Part shown: positions 25,542 to 35,672 of the stretch, in pieces
Numbering within the stretch: the stretch's first letter is position 1
How the letters are laid out: every line of letters starts with the position of its first letter
Assembly (NCBI RefSeq): GCF_000025985.1
Contig: NC_003228.3
Coordinates: forward strand, 4,092,001-4,156,000
Reading direction: 5' to 3'
Origin: Bacteroides fragilis NCTC 9343
GTDB lineage: Bacteria > Bacteroidota > Bacteroidia > Bacteroidales > Bacteroidaceae
Length of the DNA stretch: 64,000 bases
Translations under genes and position numbers: made by a program
Notes under the pieces: model-generated
Database searches by the model: none
Told to the model about the DNA's origin: nothing
What the model saw: only the letters and a program-made list of their open reading frames with translations

Positions 25542-26842
25542 ATTCGTGTAATTCTTGCACCGATAGCGTTGAGTCGACCTTCGATATTTTGATATCCGCG
25601 GTCTATCTGCTCGATGTTATGAATCCGGCTGATACCTTCGGCGCTCATAGCCGCAATAAGCAAAGCGATACCGGCACGGATATCCGGAGAGGTCATATTG
25701 CCTCCCCGCAAAGTAAATCCATGATTATGTCCGATAACAACCGCACGGTGCGGATCGCAAAGAATAATCTGTGCGCCCATGTCAATCAGTTTATCGACAA
25801 AGAAAAGACGGCTCTCGAACATCTTCTGATGAATCAGTACACTACCTTTTGCCTGGGTAGCCACTACCAGCATGACGCTCAACAAGTCCGGAGTCAGTCC
25901 CGGCCAGGGAGCATCGGCAATGGTCATGATGGAACCGTCGATAAACGACTCGATCTGATAGCAATCCTGTGCCGGAACAAAAATATCATCTCCTCTCTGT
26001 TCGAGTTTAATACCCAGACGGCGGAAACTTTCGGGAATAATACCCAGATTTTCGTATGACACATTTTTGATTGTGATTTCGCTACGGGTCATGGCAGCCA
26101 TACCAATGAAGCTACCCACCTCGATCATATCCGGCAACACAGTGTGATCGGTACCGTGAAGTTCCTCCACTCCTTCGATAGTCAATAAGTTCGAAGCAAT
26201 TCCACTGATCTTCGCTCCCATCCGGTTCAGCATCTTACAAAGCTGCTGCAGATAGGGCTCACAGGCCGCATTATAAATCGTCGTTTTACCTTTGGCTAGT
26301 ACAGCGGCCATCACGATATTGGCAGTTCCGGTCACAGAAGCTTCATCGAGCAACATAGATGTACCTTTCAATTCTTCGGCCGAAATTTCGTATATTTCCC
26401 GCTCTTCATTATAAGTAAAATCGGCTCCCAGATTCTGGATTCCTATAAAATGCGTATCCAGACGCCGACGCCCGATCTTGTCTCCTCCCGGCTTTGAAAT
26501 CATGGCTTTACCGAAACGGGCGACCATAGGACCGATCAGCATCACAGATCCCCGCAGGCTGGAACACTTCTTCAGGAAGTTGTCACTTTCCAAATAGGCC
26601 AGATCGACATTCGCGGCCTTAAAACTATACGAATCGACACCTGTTTTTGCAACCGTCACGCCCATATCCCGCATTAACTGAATCAGGTTATTGACGTCCA
26701 GGATGTCCGGAATGTTATTCACTGTTACTTCTTCGGCAGTAAGCAATGTAGCGCAGATAATCTGCAACACTTCGTTTTTGGCACCTTGGGGATGAATTTC
26801 CCCACTAAGTCTGTGCCCTCCTTCGATTACAAATGAAGCCAT
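25538..26842 (-). CDS. murA: UDP-N-acetylglucosamine 1-carboxyvinyltransferase
   Basis: The first committed step of peptidoglycan synthesis, transferring enolpyruvyl from PEP to UDP-GlcNAc. The substrate motif is PQGAKNEVL at about 18-26. In the catalytic loop, residues 118-124 read PGGDKIG, where most MurA enzymes have PGGCAIG. The fosfomycin-alkylated Cys (Cys115 in E. coli) is therefore Asp121. Length (434 aa) and the remaining motifs are usual. It overlaps rimM by 4 bp. Confidence 0.95.
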
Positions 26843-26889
26843 GTTTCGAGGTGATTAGTGGTTAATGATAATGCTAATAATCACTTTGA

Positions 26890-27507
26890 TCAGAATTTTC
26901 TTCTCTGATTATTATTTCTCTGGTTATTGTTGTTATTCGTACGTGGACGGTAGTTCTGAGCAATACGTTCAGACATCAGACGCAGAATCTCGTCATCCAT
27001 CTGCAATTTGCCTCCCGAGAATTCGGCCAGGTCTTCGGCGATTTTCCGGTCGTCTACCGTATCTTTATTCCATGCCATATAGTCTTTCTTCATGTGATTG
27101 CAGATAAGGGCTACCAGATTCTTCTTTTCATCCCCTTCCTGAAATTCACACGCTTTTTTGATTAATATTTCCAATGTACGACCATAGTGGCGGTAGCGGA
27201 TCTTAGTACTTGGATAAGGAATCGGATCCGGTTTCGTTACCAGATTGTCTTTACGGATAATCTCGTAAGGATAATCGATATCAAGCTTAAAGTCGGCCAT
27301 AATAGCCAGATGATCCCATAATTTATGCTTGAAATCGGGTACATCTCTCAAATGGGGAAACATATTACCCATGATATTGATAATGGTATTGGCACAACGC
27401 TGACGTTCGGAACGATCCTGGATAGTCAACGCAAAGTCAACCATATTCTGGATACTGCGACCATATTCCGGCAGCGGCATTCTTTTCTGTTGAGTATTAT
27501 ACTGCAT
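26890..27507 (-). CDS. DUF4290 family protein, 205 aa
   Basis: A conserved Bacteroidetes protein, usually encoded next to murA. Recognisable features are MPLPEYGRSIQNMVDFAL at the N terminus, PHLRDVPDFKHKLWDHLAIM and YRHYGRTLEILIKKAC. It ends with a low-complexity Asn/Gln/Arg tail that could bind nucleic acid or be disordered. It is predicted to be helical and cytoplasmic. The function is unknown; conserved linkage to murA and rimM suggests a cell-envelope or translation task, which is inference. Confidence 0.88.
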   Translation of the reverse strand: MQYNTQQKRMPLPEYGRSIQNMVDFALTIQDRSERQRCANTIINIMGNMFPHLRDVPDFKHKLWDHLAIMADFKLDIDYPYEIIRKDNLVTKPDPIPYPSTKIRYRHYGRTLEILIKKACEFQEGDEKKNLVALICNHMKKDYMAWNKDTVDDRKIAEDLAEFSGGKLQMDDEILRLMSERIAQNYRPRTNNNNNQRNNNQRRKF

Positions 27508-27558
27508 GTAGTTAAATTATATTTTAAAAATAGTAAATCAAAAAAGGAGTGAAAAGCA

Positions 27559-28248
27559 TTAAAGTAACTTCTTGGGTTGCGAAGCCACAAACTCTTTCAG
27601 ATAGAAAGGCTCAAAATAGGCCACATCTTTATAGTCGTTGATTGCAACGGCCTTTTCTGCAAGCGGGAACATCATCTTTGCCAACGGATGAAGATCATCT
27701 ATAAAATGCGCATTGGGGTGCGTAATCTTTTCACGGCACTTTGCGGCTCCATTTCCAAAGAAATAGACAGGATGCTGTTCCAGATATTCAAGATAAGAAT
27801 TCTCGTCCACGATATCGGCGGAAATCTCACGCTTCACATTCAACGCACGGTCATAGATAGCCGCATATACCTCCATCCGCCGTGCATCAATCATCGGGCA
27901 TAGCAATGCATCTTCCGGCAATTCATGATAAAGCAGCACAGGTACACTCAACACTTCCAATGTCGGGATACCGATCAACGGGACATTACGTCCGTAACAA
28001 ATACCCTTTGCCATCGAAACGCCAATGCGAAGCCCGGTATACGATCCGGGACCACAACTGACGGCTACCGCATCCAAAGGAATGGCATGACTATCGATGA
28101 AAGACAACGCTTCATCCACAAATACTCCCAACGAAACGGCATGTGAAGGCCCCTTAAGGTCTTCTTTCACAAAAATATTCTGCCCGTCTTCACTTACTGC
28201 TACCGAACAAACGGCGGTAGAAGTCTCAATATGTAGGATACACGACAT
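27559..28248 (-). CDS. tsaB: tRNA threonylcarbamoyladenosine biosynthesis protein TsaB
   Basis: The non-catalytic dimerisation partner of TsaD in t6A37 synthesis. It has the ASKHA-type N terminus ILHIETSTAVCSVAV and the signature VSCGPGSYTGLRIGVSMAKG. The C terminus (EPFYLKEFVAS) is as usual. The start is ATG 28248: a minus-strand TAAATTTG at 28280-28273 would begin transcription near 28266, too late for the in-frame start at 28275. It is the first gene of the minus-strand housekeeping run. Confidence 0.93.
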   Translation of the reverse strand: MSCILHIETSTAVCSVAVSEDGQNIFVKEDLKGPSHAVSLGVFVDEALSFIDSHAIPLDAVAVSCGPGSYTGLRIGVSMAKGICYGRNVPLIGIPTLEVLSVPVLLYHELPEDALLCPMIDARRMEVYAAIYDRALNVKREISADIVDENSYLEYLEQHPVYFFGNGAAKCREKITHPNAHFIDDLHPLAKMMFPLAEKAVAINDYKDVAYFEPFYLKEFVASQPKKLL

Positions 28249-29246
28249 AAGAATCAGATTATTAAATTGACGCAAATTTACATGATTATTTTCAGATTAC
28301 CGCACCGAGATATAAATAAAGCGCATTTCCCTTCAAAATCATTGCATTAAATTAAGTTTTTACATACTTTATCAGACTGTTTTATACAAGCAAAAGACAA
28401 ATATAACAAGTTTTAAAACCTGCAATGAAACAGATACACTACTATATACTATTTCTATTTACTCGCAAGTCTGACGGGCCTCTCGATCACATTAACAAAC
28501 AGACCCAACGGATAAGGATCACATCGCTTTCTCCCGTTCAAAAGGCAGAATATTCGAAATAGTTACTATCAACTAATGGAATATGCAAATTTCCAAAAAA
28601 CTACCTTGCTTACTAAAGCATTAAATATCAGAGCACTACATTAGCAACAACAAGGGCGTTTGATACTGCGATTTTAGGAATGTAGAACTGGATACTCCAA
28701 CTCATAACTCAAGTTTAAGAAGTGAATTTACACCGTCTGAACCGGTATCTTCATCCTTATACCTTTTTTCAATTAACATTGTTAACGCCCTTTGCAGGTT
28801 GTCAGGTTCTTGTGCGCAAATAACAAGTCTTTTGCATTTAAAGAACATCTTATTCACATCCAAAGAACAAGTTTTAACCCTGTGTTAAAACAAAGCTTTT
28901 GAGGACAGAGATCTTACTTTTTAAAAGTGTTGATTTTTAGATGGTTTAGTCTGAGGTTCGCTTCTTTATCTCACGGATGGACTCTTCGGGCGAAAGCCGG
29001 GATACTTGCTTTTTTGTCAACTATAAACGAGGGCTTACACGTCCGAAAACTGAATTAGATTCCATGAGTAAAAGAAAACTTGCCACCCAATTTGAAGAAG
29101 AACCTTTTTCGTATGTGTTCGGTTGCCGCACCTTCGTTATCGAAATACCGGATTCTAAGATTATTATGGCAGAAATTTCAAAACAGTTTCTTCTAACCAA
29201 GATGTCTTTTTTATCCATTTACAGCGATTATCTTAAAATTATCCCG
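28249..29246. other. about 1 kb intergenic region without a convincing gene
   Basis: Apart from the promoter of tsaB (28273-28280, minus) this stretch shows no ORF with family resemblance, no long inverted repeat, no tRNA and no known riboswitch. It is AT-rich. A 99-codon frame at 28977-29276 and an antisense one look random, and the first overlaps the yicC start. It may hold a degraded gene or an RNA that is not recognisable by eye. Confidence 0.45.
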
Positions 29247-29254
29247 TATTTTTG
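29247..29254 (+). promoter_or_regulatory. -7 element of yicC-gmk-nadD
   Basis: TATTTTTG, 18 bp before the ATG at 29273. No good -33 sequence. Confidence 0.45.
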
Positions 29255-29272
29255 CACAAAACTTTTGGTAAT

Positions 29273-30151
29273 ATGATACAATCCATGACGGGATATGGCA
29301 AAGCAACTGCCGAACTTCCCGATAAGAAGATTAACGTAGAGATAAAATCGCTTAATAGCAAAGCGATGGATTTGTCGGCACGTATCGCACCGGCATACCG
29401 TGAAAAAGAGATGGAAATCCGCAATGAAATTGCACGTGTGCTGGAACGTGGAAAAGTTGACTTCAGCCTCTGGGTGGAAAAGAAAGAGTGTGCAGACGCT
29501 GCCACTCCCATCAACCAAGTATTGGTAGAAGGATATTACAACCAAATCAAAGCTATCTCCGAAAACCTCCACATTGCAGTACCTACTGACTGGTTTCAGA
29601 CTTTACTCCGTATGCCGGATGTAATGACCCGTACCGAAACACAGGAGTTGAGTGAGGAAGAATGGGGAATAGTGTACGCAGCAGTCAAAGAGGCTGTTTC
29701 ACATTTAGTCGATTTCCGAAAACAAGAGGGTGCTGCTCTGGAAAAAAAGTTCCGGGAAAAAATCGCGAATATCCATCGTCTGCTCGAATCGGTAACCCCT
29801 TATGAAAAAGAACGGGTAGATAAGGTTAAAGAACGTATCACCGATGCACTGGAGAAAACACTCAATGTGGACTATGATAAGAACCGTCTCGAACAGGAAC
29901 TGATCTACTACATCGAGAAACTCGATATCAACGAGGAGAAACAACGTTTGGGCAATCATCTGAAATACTTCATCAGTACGCTTGAAAGTGGCAGCGGACA
30001 AGGTAAAAAGCTGGGATTCATCGCTCAGGAAATGGGACGGGAGATCAATACACTCGGCAGTAAATCGAACCACGCTGAAATGCAAAAAATCGTGGTACAG
30101 ATGAAAGACGAACTGGAGCAGATCAAAGAACAGGTGCTGAATGTGATGTAA
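29273..30151 (+). CDS. YicC/YloC family endoribonuclease
   Basis: The 292-aa product starts MIQSMTGYGKATAEL, the hallmark of this family, and ends with the conserved KLGFIAQEMGREINTLGSKS segment plus a helical tail. YicC-type proteins are endoribonucleases of the YicC/YloC family. The C-terminal glutamate-rich EMGREINT block contributes to metal or RNA binding. The start is ATG 29273 rather than an in-frame ATG at 29252 because of the -7 element at 29247. It forms an operon with gmk (12 bp) and nadD (33 bp). Confidence 0.92.
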   Translation: MIQSMTGYGKATAELPDKKINVEIKSLNSKAMDLSARIAPAYREKEMEIRNEIARVLERGKVDFSLWVEKKECADAATPINQVLVEGYYNQIKAISENLHIAVPTDWFQTLLRMPDVMTRTETQELSEEEWGIVYAAVKEAVSHLVDFRKQEGAALEKKFREKIANIHRLLESVTPYEKERVDKVKERITDALEKTLNVDYDKNRLEQELIYYIEKLDINEEKQRLGNHLKYFISTLESGSGQGKKLGFIAQEMGREINTLGSKSNHAEMQKIVVQMKDELEQIKEQVLNVM

Positions 30152-30163
30152 TAACGATAGATT

Positions 30164-30778
30164 ATGAACCCAACTGAAAGAATAACTACCCCACACAAAA
30201 CGGGTGAAGCCAAAGTAATCATCTTTTCTGCTCCTTCCGGATCGGGTAAGTCAACAATCATAAATTATTTGTTGGCTCAAAAGTTGAATCTTGCATTCTC
30301 GATCTCAGCCACCAGTCGTCCCCCCCGGGGAAACGAAAAGCATGGAGTAGAATATTTTTTCCTCTCTCCCGATGAATTCCGTCAACGCATTGCAAACAAT
30401 GAATTCCTGGAATACGAGGAAGTATATACCGACCGGTTCTACGGCACTCTGAAAGCACAGGTAGAAAAACAGCTTGCTGCCGGACAAAATGTTGTATTCG
30501 ATGTAGATGTCGTAGGTGGCTGTAACATCAAGAAATATTATGGTGAACGGGCACTTTCGCTTTTTATCCAGCCTCCCTGCATTGACGAACTGCGCCGCCG
30601 TCTGATCGGACGCGGAACAGATACTCCCGAAGTGATCGAGAGTCGGATAGCCAAAGCCGAATATGAATTAAGTTTTGCTCCGAAATTTGATAAGGTTATC
30701 ATTAATGACGACCTGGAAACAGCCAAGGCACACGCATTGAAAGTGATCAAAGAGTTTCTGGGCATCGATACAGAATAA
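30164..30778 (+). CDS. gmk: guanylate kinase
   Basis: Phosphorylates GMP to GDP with ATP. The P-loop is APSGSGKST at about 24-32, and the GMP-binding and lid segments are SRPPRGNEKHGVEYFF and FDVDVVGGCNIKK. RLIGRGTDTPEVIESRI is the lid-region signature. The 204-aa length is normal. It has a short N-terminal extension before the P-loop strand (KVIIFSAP). Confidence 0.95.
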   Translation: MNPTERITTPHKTGEAKVIIFSAPSGSGKSTIINYLLAQKLNLAFSISATSRPPRGNEKHGVEYFFLSPDEFRQRIANNEFLEYEEVYTDRFYGTLKAQVEKQLAAGQNVVFDVDVVGGCNIKKYYGERALSLFIQPPCIDELRRRLIGRGTDTPEVIESRIAKAEYELSFAPKFDKVIINDDLETAKAHALKVIKEFLGIDTE

Positions 30779-30811
30779 TCTCCTACTCTTTCTTATTCGT
30801 GATTATAGCAT

Positions 30812-31417
30812 ATGGCAAAGACTAAAACCGGAATCTTCAGCGGCTCTTTCAACCCGATCCACATCGGACATCTGGCACTGGCCAACTATCTGTGCGAGTT
30901 TGAAGGGCTGGATGAAGTCTGGTTTATGGTCACCCCGCACAATCCTTTCAAGAATCAGGCTGATTTATGGCCGGACGAACTGCGTCTGCAACTGGTACAG
31001 CTTGCTATTGAGGGATATCCGCGATTCCGGGTATCCGATTTCGAATTTCATCTGCCCCGTCCTTCTTATACGATCCATACGCTCAATCGCCTGAAACAAG
31101 AATATCCCGAAAGAGAATTCCAGTTGATTATAGGCTCTGACAATTGGATGGTATTTGACCGATGGTTCGAATCGGAACGTATCGTCTCAGAAAATAAGAT
31201 ACTCGTTTATCCCCGTCCGGGATTCTCTGTAGATAAGTCACAGTTACCCCCGAACGTACACGTAGCAGATTCTCCCATATTCGAAATCAGTTCTACCTTC
31301 ATCAGAGAAGCCCTGGCTACCGGAAAAGATATACGTTATTTCCTTCATCCGGCTGTATATAAAAGAATTATACAACAGACCGACAGCATTGATTCTTCCC
31401 ACTCCTGCCATACCTGA
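30812..31417 (+). CDS. nadD: nicotinate-nucleotide adenylyltransferase
   Basis: Makes deamido-NAD from nicotinate mononucleotide and ATP. The nucleotidyltransferase motif is [14 protein letters not shown] at about 10-23, and the C-terminal [10 protein letters not shown] signature is present. The 201-aa product is the last gene of the yicC-gmk-nadD operon. It converges on the phosphoesterase gene with a 3-bp gap. Confidence 0.94.
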
Positions 31418-31420
31418 GAA

Positions 31421-32473
31421 TTATTCATTCCGGAGACGATGCAGTGTAATTATCACAATCTCGGCAGGTGCACCGATACGGATATTCTTATTTGAGGTAC
31501 CGATTCCATTGGTCACAATCATCGGAATCTTAGCCGAGTTATACTTCAATCCTGTCAGAAAACGGCTGCCATAGTGTGAAGGAATAATGGGAGCATATCC
31601 CAAAATCCGGACTTGCCCGCCATGTGTATGCCCTGCCAGGACCAAATCAGAATTAGCGACTGACACATCCTCGGCATAATCGGGTGTGTGTACCAATAGT
31701 ATTACGAAATCAGACGGAGAAAGGGACAAAGTAGGCGAAACTCCGTTATTGGCAAGGTCAAACGGATTGCGTACACCGGCCAAGATAATTTGTGCTCCAT
31801 CACGTCTCAACGTATCGATCTGATGTTCAAGAGGTCGCATGCCGTAACGTTGCATCTCACGGATAATTTCATCATGGCAACGTTCATAATCGTTATTTCC
31901 CATCACTCCATAAGTCCCCATTGGAGTTTTGACTTTAGCCAACGCCGCAAAGAGCTCGGGCACGTACTGACATCCCTCCTGGTAGTCACCTCCCATCAAC
32001 AGTACATCGGCATGCTGGGCATTCAACAAACGTACCAGACTCTCCAGACCTTTCTCCTTGAAAAGACTCTTATAATGTAAATCCGAAATAAAAGCAATAC
32101 GGAAACCGTCAAAAGCATCAGGCACATCACGATGGGTGAACTCGTACTTTTTCACCCGGTCGATACCCGGATAAACGGAAGATACGCTCACCGCAGAACT
32201 GGTAATACGAGTCCCCCGGGCTACAATGGAAGGAGCAGAGCGCGTTATAACAGGAGAGGCAACATGCGTTTTTTCTCTCTTCCGCTTGACTGAGAATTTT
32301 TTGAGTTCGGAGGTATCCGGCGAGAACAGCCGGGCCACTACATCGGAGCTATCCGGACGGACAGAATCAACATTCAATACCGGACGAGGAATCGGAGAAA
32401 CCAGATTCTTCTTCGATTTACAAGAGGAAAGCAGCAACAAAAGTGCCGCCAACAGGTATATTATCTTCTTCAT
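31421..32473 (-). CDS. calcineurin-like metallophosphoesterase lipoprotein
   Basis: The 350-aa product has a lipoprotein signal (LLAALLLLLSSC, Cys at about 18), a linker of about 90 residues rich in Ser/Arg, and then the phosphoesterase domain. The metal motifs are FISDLHY, GGDYQ, GNNDYE, HTPD and AGHTHGGQ. It is closest to the YkuE-type enzymes that act on envelope phosphodiesters. ATG 32473 is preferred over 32506, since a minus-strand TATCTTTG at 32501-32494 overlaps the latter. It is divergent from menA. Confidence 0.88.
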   Translation of the reverse strand: MKKIIYLLAALLLLLSSCKSKKNLVSPIPRPVLNVDSVRPDSSDVVARLFSPDTSELKKFSVKRKREKTHVASPVITRSAPSIVARGTRITSSAVSVSSVYPGIDRVKKYEFTHRDVPDAFDGFRIAFISDLHYKSLFKEKGLESLVRLLNAQHADVLLMGGDYQEGCQYVPELFAALAKVKTPMGTYGVMGNNDYERCHDEIIREMQRYGMRPLEHQIDTLRRDGAQIILAGVRNPFDLANNGVSPTLSLSPSDFVILLVHTPDYAEDVSVANSDLVLAGHTHGGQVRILGYAPIIPSHYGSRFLTGLKYNSAKIPMIVTNGIGTSNKNIRIGAPAEIVIITLHRLRNE

Positions 32474-32533
32474 ATTCTCTAATATCAGGAGCGCAAAGAT
32501 AGACAAAAAAGCAAAAATATACGTTTTTTGCCC

Positions 32534-32541
32534 TATCTTTG
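32534..32541 (+). promoter_or_regulatory. -7 element of menA
   Basis: TATCTTTG, 31 bp before ATG 32573. A minus-strand copy, 32501-32494, faces the other way for the phosphoesterase gene. Confidence 0.5.
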
Positions 32542-32572
32542 TTCTCTCAAAAACGGATGATAGAAAAAGAAA

Positions 32573-33469
32573 ATGGAAGAAGTGAAACGTAACTCGTTGC
32601 AGGCATGGATACTTGCGGCCCGCCCCAAAACACTGGCAGGTGCCATTACTCCGGTAATGATAGGTTGTGCATTGGCTTTTGCCGACGGAAAATTCAATTG
32701 GATACCGGCATTGATCTGCTGTTTGTTCGCCGGACTGATGCAGGTTGCCGCCAATTTCATCAACGATTTATTTGACTTTCTAAAAGGGACCGACCGCGAA
32801 GATCGTCTCGGACCGGAACGTGCCTGTGCACAAGGCTGGATTTCGGCAGCCGCGATGAAACAAGGTATCTTCATCACGGTAGGCCTGGCCTGCCTGATCG
32901 GGTGTACTCTCCTGTTTTATGCAGGATGGGAGTTGATTCTTATAGGTGCGTTGTGTGTATTGTTCGCCTTCTTATACACCACAGGACCTTATCCATTATC
33001 CTATAAAGGATGGGGAGACGTATTGGTCATTGTATTCTTCGGCTTCGTTCCGGTAGGGGGTACTTATTACGTACAGGCTCTCAATTGGACACCAAACGTC
33101 ACGGTTGCATCACTGGTATGCGGACTGATTGTAGATACATTACTGGTAGTTAACAATTACCGGGATCGGGATGCCGACCGAAAAAGCGGAAAAAAGACCG
33201 TTGTAGTCCGTTTCGGTGAATCCTTCGGCAGATACTTTTATTTACTGCTCGGCATTACAGCTGCCTGGCTTTGTTTCTGGTTTCTATTCAACGGGCACCT
33301 ATACGCAACTCTCTTACCCCAACTTTACCTGTTCTTCCACATTCGGACCTGGAAAAAAATGGTACAGATACATAGTGGCAAAAAATTAAACAGCATATTG
33401 GGCGAAACTTCACGCAATATGCTGTTAATGGGAATCCTATTGTCAATAGGACTTGTTATAAACGGTTAG
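32573..33469 (+). CDS. menA: 1,4-dihydroxy-2-naphthoate polyprenyltransferase
   Basis: An integral membrane UbiA-family enzyme that attaches the isoprenoid tail to DHNA in menaquinone synthesis, which Bacteroides needs for fumarate respiration. The first Asp-rich motif is NFINDLFDF (about 62-70) and the second is NNYRDRDADRKSGK (near 195-208). About nine transmembrane helices are predicted in 298 aa. It ends 4 bp short of the converging rfbB gene. Confidence 0.93.
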   Translation: MEEVKRNSLQAWILAARPKTLAGAITPVMIGCALAFADGKFNWIPALICCLFAGLMQVAANFINDLFDFLKGTDREDRLGPERACAQGWISAAAMKQGIFITVGLACLIGCTLLFYAGWELILIGALCVLFAFLYTTGPYPLSYKGWGDVLVIVFFGFVPVGGTYYVQALNWTPNVTVASLVCGLIVDTLLVVNNYRDRDADRKSGKKTVVVRFGESFGRYFYLLLGITAAWLCFWFLFNGHLYATLLPQLYLFFHIRTWKKMVQIHSGKKLNSILGETSRNMLLMGILLSIGLVING

Positions 33470-33473
33470 CAAG

Positions 33474-34613
33474 TCAACGTTTGCTATACATCCGTTCGTA
33501 ATATTTCTGATAATCACCACTGGTTACTTCTTCCACCCATTCCTGATTATTCAGATACCATTCGATTGTTTTCACAATGCCGACTTCAAATTTCGTTTCG
33601 GGATACCAACCCAAGGCATTAGTGATCTTTGTCGGATCGATGGCGTAGCGCTGGTCATGCCCCAGACGATCCTTGACAAACGTAATTAAATCTTCGTTTA
33701 TCCAGTCGATTGAAATTTCACCATCGGCATTTTTCTCTTTTTTCTTCAACACCTCACGATATTCGGGATGTTCTGCCATCAGGCGATGAATCGTTGCGAT
33801 TGTTAATTTTACAATCTCAAGATTAGTCTTCTCGTTATGTCCGCCCACATTGTATACTTCTCCTTCCACACCTTCACGAACTACCAGGTCGATAGCCTTG
33901 CAATGATCTTCCACGTACAGCCAGTCGCGCACATTGCTACCGTCTCCATACACAGGAAGTTTCTTACCTTCAAGAATATTCTTGATAATCAGCGGAATCA
34001 GTTTCTCCGGAAAATGATACGGACCGTAGTTGTTTGAACAGCGAGTGATAGTCACCGGCATCTTATAGGTATCGTGATAAGCCATTACCACCATATCGGC
34101 ACTGGTTTTCGATGCACTGTACGGGCTATGCGGACAGAGTGGAGTCGTTTCATGGAAATAGCCTTCGGCACCAAGCGAACCGTAAACCTCGTCGGTAGAT
34201 ACCTGATGATAACGTACCCCTTTACGCCAGGTAGGATATCCGTATTCATCTTTACCGGTTACCCATGCGCGACGTGCGGCATCCAACAGGTTTTGTGTTC
34301 CCAGAATATTGGTCATCAAGAAAAGTTGCGGATTCTCAATGCTACGGTCTACATGGCTTTCAGCAGCAAAATTCACTACATAGTCAAACTTGTACTCACC
34401 AAAAAGGCGGTCGGCCAGTTCACGATCGCAAATGTCACCTTTCACAAAAAAGCAACGTTCGTTATCAATGTCGTTGGCAATCGTTCCAAGATTTCCGGCA
34501 TAAGTCAGTGCATCGAGCACTACCACCTTGATATCACTGTGTTTAGCCAGAATATACTTCAGATAATTGGCACCGATAAATCCGGCAGCACCGGTTACAA
34601 GATAAGTTTTCAT
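33474..34613 (-). CDS. rfbB: dTDP-glucose 4,6-dehydratase
   Basis: An extended SDR enzyme of dTDP-rhamnose synthesis. The NAD motif is TGAAGFIGANYLKY at about 7-20. The catalytic Thr-Asp-Glu are in QVSTDEVYG, and the Tyr/Lys pair in YSASKTSAD. The 379-aa length exceeds the 355-361 typical of enterobacteria because of an insertion around KKKEKNADGEISIDWINEDL. It is 19 bp behind rfbA. rfbC and rfbD are not in the window. Confidence 0.95.
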   Translation of the reverse strand: MKTYLVTGAAGFIGANYLKYILAKHSDIKVVVLDALTYAGNLGTIANDIDNERCFFVKGDICDRELADRLFGEYKFDYVVNFAAESHVDRSIENPQLFLMTNILGTQNLLDAARRAWVTGKDEYGYPTWRKGVRYHQVSTDEVYGSLGAEGYFHETTPLCPHSPYSASKTSADMVVMAYHDTYKMPVTITRCSNNYGPYHFPEKLIPLIIKNILEGKKLPVYGDGSNVRDWLYVEDHCKAIDLVVREGVEGEVYNVGGHNEKTNLEIVKLTIATIHRLMAEHPEYREVLKKKEKNADGEISIDWINEDLITFVKDRLGHDQRYAIDPTKITNALGWYPETKFEVGIVKTIEWYLNNQEWVEEVTSGDYQKYYERMYSKR

Positions 34614-34632
34614 ATTCTTTATGATTGATTTA

Positions 34633-35496
34633 TTAATTTGCTAAGTCTATCAGATATTTACCGTATTCGGTCTTTTCCAATTTCTCGCCCAAAGCTTTTA
34701 ACTGAGCAGAAGAAATCCATCCGTTACGCCAGGCTATCTCTTCAATACAACTGACATAAAATCCCTGACGATTCTGGATAGTAGCCACAAAATTAGAGGC
34801 TTCGAGCAAACTGTTGCAATTCCCCGTATCCAACCAGGCAAAGCCACGGCCAAAGAGTTCGACTTTCAGTGTTCCTTCGTCGAGATATAGCTTGTTCAAA
34901 TCAGTTATTTCATATTCACCCCGGGCAGAAGGCTCCAAAGCAAGCGCTTTTTCAGTCACCGTAGCATCATAGAAATAAAGTCCGGGGACGGCATAATTGC
35001 TCTTGGGGACAGCAGGTTTCTCTTCCAACGAAACAACCTTTCCACTTCCATCAAATTCCACGACGCCATAGGCGCGAGGGTCCTTCACATAATATCCAAA
35101 GATGCAAGCTCCCTTTTCAATGGTAGCCGCCCGGCGAAGCATAGCTGAGAAACCTTGTCCGTAAAACAAATTATCTCCTAATATCAAACAGCCCGGTTCA
35201 CCATTCAGAAAATCGGCTCCCAGCACAAAAGCCTGGGCAAGTCCGTTAGGCTGCTCCTGCACCAGATATGAAAAGGACATTCCAAACTCTTCACCGCTCC
35301 CCAGAAGTTCACGGAACAACGGCAGATCACGAGGAGTAGAAATAACCAACACTTCCCGTATTCCGGCAAGCATCAATGTAGAAAGCGGATAGTATATCAT
35401 CGGCTTGTCATACACCGGCATCATTTGCTTCGATATGGCCTTTGACAACGGATAGAGTCGGGTGGCACTACCGCCGGCAAGAATAATTCCTTTCAT
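34633..35496 (-). CDS. rfbA: glucose-1-phosphate thymidylyltransferase
   Basis: Makes dTDP-glucose from dTTP and glucose-1-phosphate. The nucleotide-binding signature is [20 protein letters not shown], with Ala where many family members have Gly (GGSGTRL). Further motifs are [13 protein letters not shown] and [19 protein letters not shown]. The 287-aa length is normal. It is the upstream gene of the rfbA-rfbB pair. Confidence 0.95.
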   Translation of the reverse strand: MKGIILAGGSATRLYPLSKAISKQMMPVYDKPMIYYPLSTLMLAGIREVLVISTPRDLPLFRELLGSGEEFGMSFSYLVQEQPNGLAQAFVLGADFLNGEPGCLILGDNLFYGQGFSAMLRRAATIEKGACIFGYYVKDPRAYGVVEFDGSGKVVSLEEKPAVPKSNYAVPGLYFYDATVTEKALALEPSARGEYEITDLNKLYLDEGTLKVELFGRGFAWLDTGNCNSLLEASNFVATIQNRQGFYVSCIEEIAWRNGWISSAQLKALGEKLEKTEYGKYLIDLAN

Positions 35497-35672
35497 ATTT
35501 TGAATGTTACAAGTTACGAGCTACAGATTACAAATCACAAGCTACAGTAAATTATATATAAACTCAATGCAAAATCCGCTTATTCATAACGGGTTGCTTA
35601 TAGCTTGTATCCCTAAACCTGTGACAAAGAACGGAAAGAATTCTGACGTGACAAAATAAAAATACAAATTTA
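35497..35672. other. intergenic stretch with short repeats
   Basis: It contains the degenerate direct repeat ACAAGTTACGAGCTACAG / ACAAATCACAAGCTACAG (35510-35546) and an 8-bp inverted repeat ACAAGCTA (35537-35544) with TAGCTTGT (35601-35608). No coding region is seen. Confidence 0.4.

Noticed and set aside
28977..29276. 99-codon frame in the large intergenic region
   Set aside because: It overlaps the yicC promoter and start, has no recognisable family and no ribosome-binding signal.
35497..35672. Possible mobile element or att site between rfbA and the YfcE-like gene
   Set aside because: Only short degenerate repeats; no flanking duplications or transposase remnants.
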